Shown here piece by piece: positions 35,563 to 45,869 of a DNA stretch of 64,000 nucleotides. A program made the position numbers and the translations under genes. The stretch spans positions 296,682 through 360,681 of the forward strand of contig NZ_GL538208.1 in assembly GCF_000165735.1 (NCBI RefSeq), given 5' to 3'. Source of the DNA: Megasphaera micronuciformis F0359 (lineage in GTDB: Bacteria > Bacillota > Negativicutes > Veillonellales > Megasphaeraceae). The notes under the pieces are model-generated. The model saw only the letters and a list, made by a program, of their open reading frames with translations. It did not search any database and was not told where the DNA came from. Each line of letters starts with the position of its first letter. Position 1 is the first letter of the stretch.

Positions 35563-37533
35563 ATGAGTACGGAATTTTTGGTAACAAGTCGTAAAGATAT
35601 GGAAGAACGCGGCTGGGATCAGCTTGACTTCGTATATGTCAACGGGGATGCCTATGTGGATCACCCCGGCTTTGCAGCGGCTCTGATAGGACGCATGCTG
35701 GAAGCCCGCGGTTATCGTGTAGGCCTTATTTCTCAACCGGATTGGCACGATGTCGAGGCGTTTAAGGTTCTCGGCAAGCCGCGGCTGGGTATTCTGATTA
35801 CGGCGGGAAACCTCGATTCTATGCTCAGTGAAAAAACGGCTGCCAAGAAAATTCGCAATACGGACAGTTATTCGCCGGGCGGGAAGGCCGGTCGGCGTCC
35901 CGAACGGGCGACGATTGTATACGCCAACCGCATGCGTGAAGCCTATAAAGACGTACCCATCATTATCGGAGGGATTGAAGCGAGTCTCAGACGCTTTGCT
36001 CATTACGATTATTGGTCCGATAAGGTGCGTCATTCCATGCTCTTAGACAGTAAGGCCGATATTCTGAGCTACGGTATGGGTGAACATTCGGTAGCTCAAA
36101 TAGCAGACGCGCTGGCGGAAGGAAAAACGACGGCGGAAATGTACAATATTCGCGGCATTTGCTATGTGACCGGTAAGACGCCGAATATTAAGGATTCCGT
36201 TTTTTGCCCTTCTTATGAAGAGGTTAAAGCGGATAAGCATAAATTTGCCGAAGCTTTTAAAATTCAATATGAAGAGCAAGACCCTTTTTACGGAAAGACG
36301 ATTATTCAACCGTCTGAAAATCGGTTTGTCGTGCAGACTCCGCCGGCAGAGCCATTGACTACGGCGGAAATGGATGCTGTTTACGAATTGCCGTTTACGC
36401 GTCGTTGGCATCCCGATTACGATGAAGACGGCGGCGTGCCGGCCCTGCAGGAGGTTCAGTTCAGTCTGACGAGCCAACGCGGCTGCTTCGGTCATTGCCA
36501 TTTTTGTGCCATCGCCAGCCATCAGGGACGAATCATTCAACACCGAAGTCATGAATCCCTCATTCGCGAAGCGGAGCACATGACGACGCTGGAAGGTTTT
36601 AAAGGATATATTCATGACGTAGGCGGGCCGACGGCTAACTTCAGACACGTAGCCTGTCGCAAACAATTGACGGCCGGAGCTTGTCGCAATAAGCATTGTA
36701 TCGGCAGTGAAACGTGTATGCGACTGGACCCGTCTCATGCCGATTATTTATCTTTGTTGCGTAAAATTCGCAAGGTTAAGAAGGTCAAAAAGGTATTTGT
36801 CCGTTCGGGTTTGCGTTATGATTATTTGTTGGAAGACCCGAATAATCGTGAGTTTATTAAAGAATTATGCGAGTTTCACGTAAGCGGTCAGCTAAAGGTG
36901 GCACCGGAGCATGCGGCTAAGCACGTGACGGATATGATGGGTAAGGCCGGTATCGACACGTTTTATAAGTTTAAAGACGTTTTTGACGATGTCAATCGGG
37001 AGTTGGGTAAAAAGCAATATCTCGTACCGTATTTCATGTCCAGTCATCCCGGTTGTACCTTACAAGATGCCGTTACGTTAGCCGAATTTTTACGAGATAT
37101 GCATATGCAGCCCGAACAGGTACAGGATTTTATTCCTACACCGGGAAGCTTGTCGACGGCTATGTATTATACGGGAATGAATCCCTTGACAGGTGAGAAG
37201 GTTTACGTGGCACGGCGACAGGAAGAAAAGGCTATGCAACGGGCACTTATGCAGTATAAGAACCCGGCTAATTATGATACGGTTCACAAAGCGTTGTGCC
37301 TTGCCGGAAGAAGAGATCTCATCGGCTTCGGACCTAAATGTCTTATTGCACCGCGCCGCAAGGCGGAGGCGAAAGAAAGACGGGATTATAAGGGCGCTCG
37401 CAAGTCCCGCACCTCTCAAGGGCAGGACATACACAAAAGCGAAGGCAGACAGTCGGGAAGGATGAATTCCGTCAAGGGAACAAGGCGGCAAGGCGGCCGG
37501 TTCTCACAAAATCGGAAGACTGCAAGGAGATAA
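35563..37533 (+). CDS. YgiQ-family radical SAM protein
   Basis: This 656-residue protein starts FLVTSRKDMEERGWDQLDFV, the conserved YgiQ N-terminus. The radical SAM cluster CX3CX2C is in RGCFGHCHFCAIASHQGR near residue 305. KVAPEHAAKHV and FMSSHPGCTLQDAV are further family signatures. The tail after about 600 is very basic and repetitive (Lys/Arg/Gln/Gly), which suggests nucleic acid contact. The chemical role of the family is not established. The next gene starts 4 bp later. Confidence 0.93.
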   Translation: MSTEFLVTSRKDMEERGWDQLDFVYVNGDAYVDHPGFAAALIGRMLEARGYRVGLISQPDWHDVEAFKVLGKPRLGILITAGNLDSMLSEKTAAKKIRNTDSYSPGGKAGRRPERATIVYANRMREAYKDVPIIIGGIEASLRRFAHYDYWSDKVRHSMLLDSKADILSYGMGEHSVAQIADALAEGKTTAEMYNIRGICYVTGKTPNIKDSVFCPSYEEVKADKHKFAEAFKIQYEEQDPFYGKTIIQPSENRFVVQTPPAEPLTTAEMDAVYELPFTRRWHPDYDEDGGVPALQEVQFSLTSQRGCFGHCHFCAIASHQGRIIQHRSHESLIREAEHMTTLEGFKGYIHDVGGPTANFRHVACRKQLTAGACRNKHCIGSETCMRLDPSHADYLSLLRKIRKVKKVKKVFVRSGLRYDYLLEDPNNREFIKELCEFHVSGQLKVAPEHAAKHVTDMMGKAGIDTFYKFKDVFDDVNRELGKKQYLVPYFMSSHPGCTLQDAVTLAEFLRDMHMQPEQVQDFIPTPGSLSTAMYYTGMNPLTGEKVYVARRQEEKAMQRALMQYKNPANYDTVHKALCLAGRRDLIGFGPKCLIAPRRKAEAKERRDYKGARKSRTSQGQDIHKSEGRQSGRMNSVKGTRRQGGRFSQNRKTARR

Positions 37534-37537
37534 TCAG

Positions 37538-38590
37538 ATGAAGCGATATTTCACGTTCATAGGCATGATTGTGTTCATAGGACTGTTTTTGGCAGTAGGC
37601 GTATATATACAGCAAGAACAGCAACAGCAGTTGGCTACTCAGGAAATGTATGCTAAAGAGCGGCATCTTGTCGTATATTCGGATATGCCTACTGCCGTGA
37701 ACAGAGATTTGGCCGAAGCCTTTTACAAGTCCAAGCATTTGCGGGTACAAATGGTGTCCATGTCGGAAGACGGCTTGCAACGGGCCTTGCAAAAGCCCGT
37801 GCAGGGACGCATGACGCCGGACGTGGTCATTGCATCGGAAGATACACTTCGCCAAGGTCAGATTCAGGGATGTTTTATTCCCTATTCATCGGAGGCGACG
37901 GAAACGGTACCTCTTTATTTGAAGGACGATGAAAATGCTTGGACCGGATTGTGGTACGACCCTTTATTGTTTGTAGTTAATCGTGATTATTATGCCATGG
38001 GCGGCAATAATATCAATACGTGGAGCGACTTATTGACAGATTCGACTATCAGTATCAGTTTTCCCGATTTGGCGGCTACGGATATTGGCGGCGACTTTCT
38101 TTGCGAGTTCGTAGAAGTACACGGCAGCGAGCGGTCGGCACTGTATTTTCGCAGCCTACAGGAACGCATCGGTACTTATTCTAAAACCATGGCTCCCGTC
38201 ATGCATCGCGTCGCATCCGGAGAAGTTCAGGTCGGCATTATCGATGCTCTGACGGAACGGCAATATCGTTTTGACGGCGCTCCCGTATTCGATGTGTATC
38301 CTCAGGACGGGACATCGTACTGGTTGACGGGAACAGCTGTTACGCGTTGGTGCGAAGACGAGGAGTTGGCCGCCGTCTTTACGGATTGGCTTTTGTCCAA
38401 CGAAGCTGTCGATATATTGAGCAAAAACCGCTTGTACTATAACTTTGCTTCTTCGACCTTGCCGCAACGTCAGGATTCGAAGGGAAAAGACCCCGTTTTG
38501 TTTATGACGACGAAGCATTACAATGACGAACAACGAAAAGAATTGCAAGATTGGTGGATCAGAACGGTCCGCTTCGGAAAGGATACGTAA
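37538..38590 (+). CDS. Extracellular solute-binding protein, orphan
   Basis: This 350-residue protein has an N-terminal hydrophobic segment (FIGMIVFIGLFLAVGVYI) without lipobox Cys, so it is probably a membrane-anchored or secreted binding protein. The rest resembles type 2 periplasmic binding proteins of the iron/spermidine group: HLVVYSDMPTAVNRDLAEAFY at the first strand, TPDVVIASE, and WYDPLLFVVNRDYY at the hinge. No permease or ATPase gene is near. Ligand unknown. The end overlaps the rimO start by one base (TAATG). Confidence 0.82.
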   Translation: MKRYFTFIGMIVFIGLFLAVGVYIQQEQQQQLATQEMYAKERHLVVYSDMPTAVNRDLAEAFYKSKHLRVQMVSMSEDGLQRALQKPVQGRMTPDVVIASEDTLRQGQIQGCFIPYSSEATETVPLYLKDDENAWTGLWYDPLLFVVNRDYYAMGGNNINTWSDLLTDSTISISFPDLAATDIGGDFLCEFVEVHGSERSALYFRSLQERIGTYSKTMAPVMHRVASGEVQVGIIDALTERQYRFDGAPVFDVYPQDGTSYWLTGTAVTRWCEDEELAAVFTDWLLSNEAVDILSKNRLYYNFASSTLPQRQDSKGKDPVLFMTTKHYNDEQRKELQDWWIRTVRFGKDT

Positions 38591-39921
38591 TGGAGAAGAT
38601 TGCCTTTGTCAGCTTGGGCTGCTCGAAGAATTTAATAGATACGGAAGTCATGCTGGGGATTTTGAAGGATAAACATATGGGCATGACCGACGATCCGGCG
38701 CAGGCCGACATTATTATCGTCAATACATGTACGTTTATTGAAAAAGCTAAGCAAGAGTCTATTGACGCCATTATCGAGGCAGGCCGATATAAGACTGAAG
38801 GCAGGTGCAAGATTCTCATTGTCACAGGGTGTCTCAGTCAGCAGTATCAGGAAGAGTTGTTGAAAGAGTTGCCCGAAGTAGATGCCCTCTTGGGCACCGG
38901 TTCGTGGGACCGAATTTGGGAAGCCGTTACGGCGGGTAAGACGGGTAAACGGGCTTGCTTTATGGACGATGTAAGTCATTTGTACGACCAGAATACGAGT
39001 CGTGTTTTGACGACGCCCACGTACAGTGCCTATGTCAAAATCGGGGAAGGCTGTAATAACGGCTGTACCTTCTGTATCATTCCGCACGTACGCGGACCCT
39101 TGTACAGTCGAACTGTCGAATCCGTAACGGCGGAAGTGCGGCAACTCGCCGCCGGCGGGGTGAAGGAAATCAACCTTATTGCACAGGATACGACGAGTTA
39201 CGGATTCGATTTGGCGGGAAAATCCCTCTTGCCCGACTTGTTGCGTGAATTAGTTAAGATAGAAGGGATTGAATGGATTCGTCTCTTCTATTTATACCCC
39301 CATTTCTTTACGGATGAATTGACGGAACTTATTGTTAAGGAAGAAAAAATCTGTCCTTACGTCGATTTACCGTTACAACACATTTCACAGAGCGTGTTGA
39401 AACGCATGAATCGACGGGACAGTCAGGCCGATATTTTAAAACTGATAGATAAGCTTACGGCTCACGGTCGCAAGCTGACATTGAGATCTACGTTTATTGT
39501 CGGATTTCCGGGAGAAACGGAAGAAGAGTTTCAGGAACTGTGCGACTTTGTGGAACGGACGAAGTTCGATGCCGTCGGTGTTTTCACCTATTCACAGGAA
39601 GAAGGGACTCCCGCAGCGGCTATGGCCGACCAGATTCCCGAAGAGGTGAAGGAAGAACGATATCATAGGCTTATGGCTATTCAAGCCAAGGTGTCGGAAG
39701 AACGAAATCGCGACCTGGAAGGCTCCATCCATCCTTTTATCGTTGAGGAATTGACGGACGAAAGCGGTCATTTGCAGGCTGTCGGTCGTCTGGATATTCA
39801 GGCTCCCGAAGTAGACGGCTTGACGTATGTAGAAGACGCAAAAGGACTAAAAGAAGGAGACATCATTCCCGTACGCGTTGTTCAAGGGTTTGCCTATGAT
39901 GTCATTGCCGAACGCATTTAA
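38590..39921 (+). CDS. rimO: Ribosomal protein S12 methylthiotransferase RimO
   Basis: This radical SAM enzyme methylthiolates an Asp of ribosomal protein S12. The N-terminal MTTase domain shows FVSLGCSKNLIDTEVMLG and NTCTFIEKAKQES with cluster Cys. The radical SAM motif GEGCNNGCTFCIIP is near residue 150. A C-terminal TRAM-like domain ends the protein. SLGCSKNLIDTE marks RimO rather than MiaB. The start at 38590 gives 443 residues, the family length, and overlaps the preceding stop. Confidence 0.95.
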   Translation: MEKIAFVSLGCSKNLIDTEVMLGILKDKHMGMTDDPAQADIIIVNTCTFIEKAKQESIDAIIEAGRYKTEGRCKILIVTGCLSQQYQEELLKELPEVDALLGTGSWDRIWEAVTAGKTGKRACFMDDVSHLYDQNTSRVLTTPTYSAYVKIGEGCNNGCTFCIIPHVRGPLYSRTVESVTAEVRQLAAGGVKEINLIAQDTTSYGFDLAGKSLLPDLLRELVKIEGIEWIRLFYLYPHFFTDELTELIVKEEKICPYVDLPLQHISQSVLKRMNRRDSQADILKLIDKLTAHGRKLTLRSTFIVGFPGETEEEFQELCDFVERTKFDAVGVFTYSQEEGTPAAAMADQIPEEVKEERYHRLMAIQAKVSEERNRDLEGSIHPFIVEELTDESGHLQAVGRLDIQAPEVDGLTYVEDAKGLKEGDIIPVRVVQGFAYDVIAERI

Positions 39922-39937
39922 TATCGAGGTGTAAGCT

Positions 39938-41188
39938 GTGCTGGTTGAATTGGTAACGACCGGGTCGGAACTCTTGCTCGGTGAAATAAGCAATGTAGAT
40001 GTTCAATATTTATCACAACAGCTTAATACGATGGGGTATTCCGTTATTTACCATACGACGGTAGGCGACAATCCTCAGCGTATGAAGCAGGTTCTGGAAA
40101 CGGCTTTGGGTCGTGCCGATATGGTTATAACGACAGGCGGTCTCGGACCGACACAGGGCGATATGACGAAAATCATCGGTGCCGAAGTGATGGATGCGCC
40201 TCTTGAGTTTCGTGAAGACGTAATGGAAGGTGTCGTTGCGTGGATTAAACTTCGTCATCCTGAGCGGGATTTGACGGAAAACCAGCGCCGCCAAGCCATG
40301 ATCCCAAAAGGTGCGGATGTCTTGACCAACGAGGCGGGGACGGCACCGGGAACGGCCTTGTACAAGAGCGGCAAGGTTCTCATTCACTTGCCGGGACCGC
40401 CGTCGGAAATGAAGTGGGTTTTTGATCATAGCGTCAAGCCGTGGCTATATGAACGTTTCGGGTCACAAGGCTACATTTACTCGTCGTATATGAGAATTTA
40501 CGATATGGGTGAAGCACGCATTGAAGAAACGATTATGGATCTTGTCAAGAACCAGTCGGAGCCGACTTTGGCCATGTATGCCCGCATCGGTTATGTGGAA
40601 ATACGTATTACGGCTAAGGGAGAGACAAAAGAAGCCGCTCAAAACCTTGTCGAACCGATGAAAGAAAAGTTGGCTGAACGGTTGGGAGATGTTATTATTA
40701 CGTACGATGACGAACCGATTGCGGCGGCTTTGGGACGAACGGCCCGTAAAAAAGGGTTGACCGTCAGTGCCGCAGAATCCTGTACGGGCGGTCTGGTCGG
40801 TTCGTACATTACGGATATTGCCGGGAGTTCCGCTTATTTTCTGGGTTCCGCAGGAACGTATCAGGATGAAATCAAGGCGAAGTTGTTGGGTGTTCCTGAA
40901 AAAACACTGCAAACCTATACGGCTGTCAGTGAAGAAACGGCGGCGGCCATGGCTGAAGGAAGTCGCGCTTTATACGGCAGTGATGTAGCTGTCAGTACGA
41001 CGGGTATCGCCGGTCCCGACGGCGGTACGGATGAACAGCCGGTGGGGCTTGTCTATTTCGGCGTAGCCGGGCCGAAGGGGACGGTCGTTTATAAGAGCGT
41101 CTTTCCGGGCGATCGCAAAGAAGTAAAAGAAAGAGCCGCTACGAAGGCGGTTTACCATTTGTTGCAATATATGAGGGAACGGTTGTAA
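39938..41188 (+). CDS. cinA: CinA: competence/damage-inducible protein with NMN deamidase domain
   Basis: This 416-residue protein has an N-terminal molybdopterin-binding-like (MoCF/COG1058) domain ([20 protein letters not shown], then [16 protein letters not shown]). A C-terminal PncC domain ([20 protein letters not shown], then [17 protein letters not shown]) hydrolyses nicotinamide mononucleotide. It starts with GTG after GAGGTG. It stands 11 bp before recA, the same order as in Streptococcus and other Firmicutes, where cinA and recA are cotranscribed. Confidence 0.94.
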   Translation: MLVELVTTGSELLLGEISNVDVQYLSQQLNTMGYSVIYHTTVGDNPQRMKQVLETALGRADMVITTGGLGPTQGDMTKIIGAEVMDAPLEFREDVMEGVVAWIKLRHPERDLTENQRRQAMIPKGADVLTNEAGTAPGTALYKSGKVLIHLPGPPSEMKWVFDHSVKPWLYERFGSQGYIYSSYMRIYDMGEARIEETIMDLVKNQSEPTLAMYARIGYVEIRITAKGETKEAAQNLVEPMKEKLAERLGDVIITYDDEPIAAALGRTARKKGLTVSAAESCTGGLVGSYITDIAGSSAYFLGSAGTYQDEIKAKLLGVPEKTLQTYTAVSEETAAAMAEGSRALYGSDVAVSTTGIAGPDGGTDEQPVGLVYFGVAGPKGTVVYKSVFPGDRKEVKERAATKAVYHLLQYMRERL

Positions 41189-41199
41189 GGAGGTTCTAC

Positions 41200-42243
41200 A
41201 TGGAAGCGAAACAAGCGGCATTGGAAAATGCCATGAAAAAAATTGAAAAAGATTTCGGTAAGGGTGCGATTATGCGCCTTGGCGATTTGGCTGAAAAAAT
41301 GAATCTGGAGGTCATTTCGTCCGGGTCTTTGGCTGTTGACCTGGCAGTCGGCGTCGGCGGGTATCCGCGCGGTCGTGTTATCGAAATTTACGGTCCCGAA
41401 TCGTCGGGTAAAACCACCTTGGCTTTGCATGCCATTGCTTCGGCACAAAAGGCCGGCGGTATTGCCGCTTTTATCGATGCGGAACATGCGTTGGACCCCG
41501 TGTATGCCCGTCATTTGGGTGTCGATACGGCGGATCTTCTCATTTCTCAGCCCGATAACGGAGAACAGGCGCTGGAAATTACGGAAGAACTCGTGCGCAG
41601 CGGTGCTATCGATATCATTGTCGTCGATTCTGTAGCAGCCCTCGTACCGAAGGCGGAAATCGAGGGCGAAATGGGCGATTCTCATGTAGGGCTGCAGGCT
41701 CGTCTTATGAGTCAGGCTTTGCGTAAGTTGACGGGTATCATTTCCAAGTCTAAGGCCATCGTTATATTCATTAACCAGTTACGCGAAAAAGTAGGTATCA
41801 TGTTCGGCAATCCGGAAACGACGACGGGCGGCCGTGCATTGAAATTTTACGCTTCCGTACGCATGGAAATCCGCAAGGGAGAAGCTATTAAGTCCGGTAC
41901 GGATGTAATTGGTAACCGAGCTCGCATTAAAGTGGTTAAAAACAAGGTGGCTCCGCCTTTCCGCAATTGTGAAGTCGATATTATGTACGGCACGGGGATA
42001 TCTAAAGAAGGGACTCTCCTTGACCTGGGTTCGTCCATGGAAATTTTGGAAAAGAGCGGCACGTGGTATTCCTATAAGGGAGAACGTCTCGGGCAGGGTA
42101 AGGAAAATGTTAAGAATTACTTAAAAGAACATGCCGATGTGGCTGCTGAAATCGAACAGATCATTCGCGATACCCTCGTAGCCGAACCGGAAAAGTTTGA
42201 TGAAGTGTTGACCGACGTGCCTCATGCTTCGGATGACGAATAA
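41200..42243 (+). CDS. recA: Recombinase RecA
   Basis: RecA forms filaments on single-stranded DNA for strand exchange and SOS signalling. Walker A is GPESSGKTT (about 66-74) and Walker B is [24 protein letters not shown] and [21 protein letters not shown] are loop L1/L2 regions. The C-terminus is acidic ([19 protein letters not shown]). The length is 347 residues. An RBS AGGAGG precedes the ATG. recX follows 5 bp later. No LexA box was recognised directly upstream. Confidence 0.98.
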   Translation: MEAKQAALENAMKKIEKDFGKGAIMRLGDLAEKMNLEVISSGSLAVDLAVGVGGYPRGRVIEIYGPESSGKTTLALHAIASAQKAGGIAAFIDAEHALDPVYARHLGVDTADLLISQPDNGEQALEITEELVRSGAIDIIVVDSVAALVPKAEIEGEMGDSHVGLQARLMSQALRKLTGIISKSKAIVIFINQLREKVGIMFGNPETTTGGRALKFYASVRMEIRKGEAIKSGTDVIGNRARIKVVKNKVAPPFRNCEVDIMYGTGISKEGTLLDLGSSMEILEKSGTWYSYKGERLGQGKENVKNYLKEHADVAAEIEQIIRDTLVAEPEKFDEVLTDVPHASDDE

Positions 42244-42248
42244 GAACT

Positions 42249-42683
42249 ATGGAGTATAAGGAAGCCTACGGAGCGGCCCTACGGTTCTTAAACGTACGTT
42301 TTTTGAGTGAAGAAGAGTTACGTCGCAAGTTAAGACGCCGCGAAGTGACGGATGACATCATTGATGAAGTGACGGAAAAGCTTAAAAGTGAACGGTTTCT
42401 TGATGATCATCGCTTGGCTGAAAGCGTATACCGCTATTATGCTCAAAAAGCACAATACGGGCATGCTTATATTTGTAATAAATTGCGTCTGCGATTTTTA
42501 CCCGTTCCCGAAGAGACTAAAGCCTACGATGAGGTGCCTGTGGCCTTGGCTTTAGTTGCCAAAAAATTTAAAAACCGTTGTGACAATGAGCAGAAAATTA
42601 TTCGTTATCTGCAAAACCGAGGGTTTTCGGGAAAGGCTGTACGAGCGGCGTTAGAGGACTTTGTCAGCTTGACAGACGACTGA
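42249..42683 (+). CDS. recX: RecX regulatory protein
   Basis: RecX binds and caps RecA filaments. The 144-residue protein has three repeats of three helices. The first shows ALRFLNVRFLSEEELRRKL, and the last has IIRYLQNRGFSGKAVRAALED. This is slightly shorter than the enterobacterial protein. Placement right after recA supports it. Confidence 0.92.
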   Translation: MEYKEAYGAALRFLNVRFLSEEELRRKLRRREVTDDIIDEVTEKLKSERFLDDHRLAESVYRYYAQKAQYGHAYICNKLRLRFLPVPEETKAYDEVPVALALVAKKFKNRCDNEQKIIRYLQNRGFSGKAVRAALEDFVSLTDD

Positions 42684-42780
42684 AAAAAATTTACAATAAT
42701 TATAACCGGTATATGTATGCTGGAAATAATATGTAATCATGGTTTTTTGAAAAATGATGAATTGAGAAAAGACTCATACT

Positions 42781-42811
42781 AAAAAAGCCGGACGCAAGTT
42801 CGGCTTTTTTT
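42781..42811 (+). terminator. Terminator of the recA unit
   Basis: AAAAAAGCCGGAC-GCAA-GTTCGGCTTTTTTT: an 8-bp core stem AAGCCGGA/TTCGGCTT (one G-T) flanked by A and T runs, 98 bp after recX. Confidence 0.88.
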
Positions 42812-42835
42812 AATGAAAAGGAGGTGAACCAGAGT

Positions 42836-44371
42836 ATGACGGAAATTATTGTGGCAGCTGTAATTTGCGGTGTGGCCGGTCTCGGGGCCGGTTATTTCTA
42901 TCGTCTGAAAATCGCTGAAGGTAAATTGGGCAGTGCTGAAACGGAAGCGGCTCGAATTATCAGTGCAGCGAAAAAAGACGCGGAAGCGCAGCGCAAAGAA
43001 ACGATTCTTGAAGGCAAAGAAGAAGCGCAACGCTTACGCAGTGAAGCGGAACGTGATTATAAAGAACGACACAGTGAACTGCAGCACCAAATGCGTCGCC
43101 TCAATCAGAAGGAAGAGCATTTGGACAAGAAGTTCGATACGATGGAAAAGAAGGAAGAAGCTCTTCTTCGTAAAGAAGGAGAAATTACGAAGGTTCGTGA
43201 AAAGATTGACCGGTTACATGAACAGCAACTGGCAGAGTTGGAACGAATTTCCGAACTTTCTTACGACGATGCGAAAGAGTTGCTTTTGGCCAACGTAAAG
43301 ACGGAAATCAAGCATGAAACGGCTCAGCTTATTAAGTCTCTTGAAGACGAAGCCAAAGAAGAAGCGGAACAGAAGTCGTTGGAAATTATTTCCTTGGCTA
43401 TTCAAAGATGTGCAGCCGATCACGTGGCGGAAACGACGGTGTCCGTCGTATCCTTGCCTAATGATGAAATGAAGGGGCGTATTATCGGTCGTGAAGGCCG
43501 TAATATCCGAGCCATCGAAACACTGACGGGCGTTGATTTGATTATCGACGATACGCCGGAAGCTGTTATTTTGTCCTGTTTCGACCCCATTCGTCGGGAA
43601 GTAGCCCGACTTGCTTTGGAAAAACTGATTGTCGACGGGCGTATTCATCCGGCACGAATTGAAGAAATGGTTGAAAAAGCTCGTAAAGAAGTGAGTCAGA
43701 AGATTCGTGAAGCCGGGGAACAGGCTACGTATGAAGCGGGTGTTCACGGCCTTCATCCGGAAGTTATCAAAACCCTCGGGCGTTTGCGGTATCGTACGAG
43801 TTACGGTCAAAACGTATTGCGTCACTCCATTGAAGTGGCTCAGTTGGCCGGCATTATGGCGGCCGAATTGGGTGTCGATGTCAACTTGGCGCGTCGCGGC
43901 GGCTTGATTCATGATATCGGTAAGGCCTTGGATCATGATTTGGAGGGTACGCACGTATCTATCGGTGTCGACGTAGCGAAGAAATACGGCGAATCGAAGG
44001 CGGTTATCAATTGTATCGCTTCTCATCACGGCGATGAAGAAGCCACATCTGTTGAAGCGGTTTTGGTAGCGGCAGCCGATGCCGTGTCGGCGGCTCGACC
44101 GGGAGCACGTCGAGAAACCTTGGAAAACTACTTGAAGCGATTGTCCAAGTTGGAAGAAATCGCCAAATCCTTCGAAGGCGTTGAAGAGTGTTTCGCTATT
44201 CAGGCAGGACGTGAAATTCGCGTAATGGTTAAGCCTGAAAAGCTGAACGAAGACGATTGTGTTATTCTCTGCCATGACGTGGCGAAACGAATCGAAGCGG
44301 AATTGGAATATCCCGGACAGATTAAGGTCGTCATTATCAGAGAAACGCGCATGGTCGATTATGCAAAATAG
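42836..44371 (+). CDS. rny: Ribonuclease Y
   Basis: This membrane-anchored endoribonuclease starts mRNA decay in Firmicutes. An N-terminal membrane helix ([19 protein letters not shown]) is followed by a long coiled coil (about 30-200). A KH domain ([19 protein letters not shown]) comes next, then an HD domain ([13 protein letters not shown], then [13 protein letters not shown]). AAAGGAGGTGA (42817-42827) places the start at ATG 42836, giving 511 residues. Confidence 0.96.
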   Translation: MTEIIVAAVICGVAGLGAGYFYRLKIAEGKLGSAETEAARIISAAKKDAEAQRKETILEGKEEAQRLRSEAERDYKERHSELQHQMRRLNQKEEHLDKKFDTMEKKEEALLRKEGEITKVREKIDRLHEQQLAELERISELSYDDAKELLLANVKTEIKHETAQLIKSLEDEAKEEAEQKSLEIISLAIQRCAADHVAETTVSVVSLPNDEMKGRIIGREGRNIRAIETLTGVDLIIDDTPEAVILSCFDPIRREVARLALEKLIVDGRIHPARIEEMVEKARKEVSQKIREAGEQATYEAGVHGLHPEVIKTLGRLRYRTSYGQNVLRHSIEVAQLAGIMAAELGVDVNLARRGGLIHDIGKALDHDLEGTHVSIGVDVAKKYGESKAVINCIASHHGDEEATSVEAVLVAAADAVSAARPGARRETLENYLKRLSKLEEIAKSFEGVEECFAIQAGREIRVMVKPEKLNEDDCVILCHDVAKRIEAELEYPGQIKVVIIRETRMVDYAK

Positions 44372-44377
44372 AAAGTT

Positions 44378-44414
44378 ACAGCCCTTTGTACCATACGGTG
44401 CGAAGGGCTGTTTT
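44378..44414 (+). terminator. Terminator after rny
   Basis: 9-bp stem ACAGCCCTT / AAGGGCTGT with a 15-base loop and TTTT. Confidence 0.75.
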
Positions 44415-44465
44415 GTGTCCGTATACCTATGGCGTAAAGTTCATCGGGTATGATATAATGCCATA

Positions 44466-44713
44466 ACACGTGCTGTGGTTGAAAGTCGATGCCAGTCGCA
44501 GGCGAAGCGATCCACGTAAGGGCTCGAAGCGGGTCCGATCATAGTGCGGCCTAGAAGTAAGACCTGCCGCGAAAAGCGAGAGAACCGGTAGTGGGGGACA
44601 AAAGTCTATGAGCGAAAGTTCCAGCAGGCGAGTGTGGGGGTAAAAACCAGGTCAGGCGTGTTGGACTTCGTTTGAAGTCTATTGAAAAGCCATCTTTGGA
44701 TGGCTTTTTCAAT
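44466..44713 (+). ncRNA. Large structured RNA of unknown identity (raiA-motif-like)
   Basis: An extended -10 promoter (TGATATAATG, TATAAT at 44454-44459) begins a roughly 245-nt G+C-rich segment with no open frame of note. It has many short self-complementary stretches (CGCAGGCGAAGCG, TGCGGCCTAGAAGTAAGACC then TGCCGCG). It ends with a strong terminator TTGAAAAGCCATC/GATGGCTTTTTCAA (44682-44713). Sequences typical of RNase P, tmRNA and SRP RNA are not recognised. Its size, G-rich GTGTGGGGG part and location are compatible with the raiA-motif RNA class of Firmicutes, but I could not verify that. Confidence 0.55.
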
Positions 44714-44772
44714 ATGCAGTGATAATATCGGTTATAATACAGCGTTTTCACGGAAGAAAAAAGGAAGGTATA

Positions 44773-45291
44773 ATGAAAGCTTTAGTAGTCATCGATATTC
44801 AAAATATGTTGATCCGTATGAAGCCCTATGAAAGCACTCGCTTTTTGCAGCGAGTCGGCATTTTGATTGAACAGGCTCGGAAAAAGGGTATTGAAGTCAT
44901 TTATGTTCGTCATAAAAGCGACAGTTTGGTTCCGGGAACAAAAGATTGGCAGATTCATGAAGCTGTAGCTCCTAAGGAAGGCGAAAAGATTATTGAAAAG
45001 ACTTATCCGTCGTCATTTAAGGATACGGATTTTGATACCTATTTGAAAGACAAGGGGATAGACAATCTGATCCTTGTGGGCATGCAAGTTGAATATTGTG
45101 TGGACACGACTATTCGCGTAGCCTTTGAAAAGAATTATAAGATTACGGTACCTCAAGGGGGGACGACGACCTTTGATACGAAGAATATGCCGGCGGCGAA
45201 TATCCGGATTCATCATGAAAAAATCTGGGACCGTGTTTTCGGACGGGTATTGCCTTTAGAAGAGGTCTTGTCTTTTATGGATGAAAAATAA
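44773..45291 (+). CDS. Isochorismatase-family cysteine hydrolase
   Basis: This 172-residue protein of the isochorismatase-like fold has the catalytic triad Asp in VVIDIQNM (residue 8), Lys in IEKTYPSSF, and Cys in VGMQVEYCVDTTIR. The family includes nicotinamidase, isochorismatase and N-carbamoylsarcosine hydrolase. The substrate cannot be assigned. ATG 44773 follows AAGGAAGG. It stands alone with a terminator behind it. Confidence 0.88.
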   Translation: MKALVVIDIQNMLIRMKPYESTRFLQRVGILIEQARKKGIEVIYVRHKSDSLVPGTKDWQIHEAVAPKEGEKIIEKTYPSSFKDTDFDTYLKDKGIDNLILVGMQVEYCVDTTIRVAFEKNYKITVPQGGTTTFDTKNMPAANIRIHHEKIWDRVFGRVLPLEEVLSFMDEK

Positions 45292-45313
45292 TTAGCTGAA
45301 AAGTGATATATCT

Positions 45314-45346
45314 AAAAAGTAACGGACAGACTCCGTTGCTTTTTTA
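45314..45346 (+). terminator. Terminator after the isochorismatase-family gene
   Basis: AAAAAGTAACGGA-CAGAC-TCCGTTGCTTTTTT with a 6-bp core AACGGA/TCCGTT. Confidence 0.8.
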
Positions 45347-45452
45347 TTTATCTGCAAATAGGATAGGTAAGCCGTTTTGTTTGACGAACTATGAGGGCTA
45401 TAGTAAAATATAGAATGTATGTACATTATTTTCAGGAAGGTGCGACGTATAG

Positions 45453-45869
45453 ATGACCGCTTCGGAACAAAGGGTATATGATGATTTGGCAAATAGCCCT
45501 TTTGATCAGCTCATGGGTTTCGACATATCAGAGATAAGTCAGGACGGGCTTACTCTGGTCTTTCACAATGTGGGAACAGCATGGGATAATCCGAACGGGA
45601 CCTTGTACGGCGGCGTTTTTTACGGCATGGCCGCATCCGTAACGGAGAAGATGTGTCTGTTGCACGGGTTAAAGCCTCGCCTTCTCGATTTGGCTGTAAA
45701 CCATATTCGGCCGGGTAAGGCCGATACGGATATTGTTGTCAAAACCTTTTTCATTCATGAAGGTCGGACGACGGCCGTAGCGGTTTGCGAGTTTTTCGAT
45801 AATGAAAAACGGCGATTGGCCTATGCCAAGGCTACGTTTACTGTCAAAGCGGACGGAGGCGAACGATAA
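45453..45869 (+). CDS. Hotdog-fold (PaaI-like) thioesterase 1
   Basis: This 138-residue single hotdog domain has PNGTLYGGVFYGMAASVTEK carrying the conserved Gly-Gly and the acidic helix residue. LAVNHIRPGKADTDIVVK is the second family strand. It would hydrolyse an acyl-CoA. It overlaps by one base with a second, different hotdog gene and precedes an acyl-CoA dehydrogenase gene, so a role in fatty or branched acyl-CoA metabolism is likely. Substrate unknown. Confidence 0.82.
   Translation: MTASEQRVYDDLANSPFDQLMGFDISEISQDGLTLVFHNVGTAWDNPNGTLYGGVFYGMAASVTEKMCLLHGLKPRLLDLAVNHIRPGKADTDIVVKTFFIHEGRTTAVAVCEFFDNEKRRLAYAKATFTVKADGGER

Noticed and set aside
43214-44275. Long minus-strand open frame opposite rny
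   Set aside because: RNase Y motifs are intact on the plus strand. The opposite frame has no recognisable domain or ribosome binding site.
44466-44713. RNase P RNA or tmRNA
   Set aside because: The GAGGAAAGTCC-type P-RNA core and the tmRNA ends are not found.
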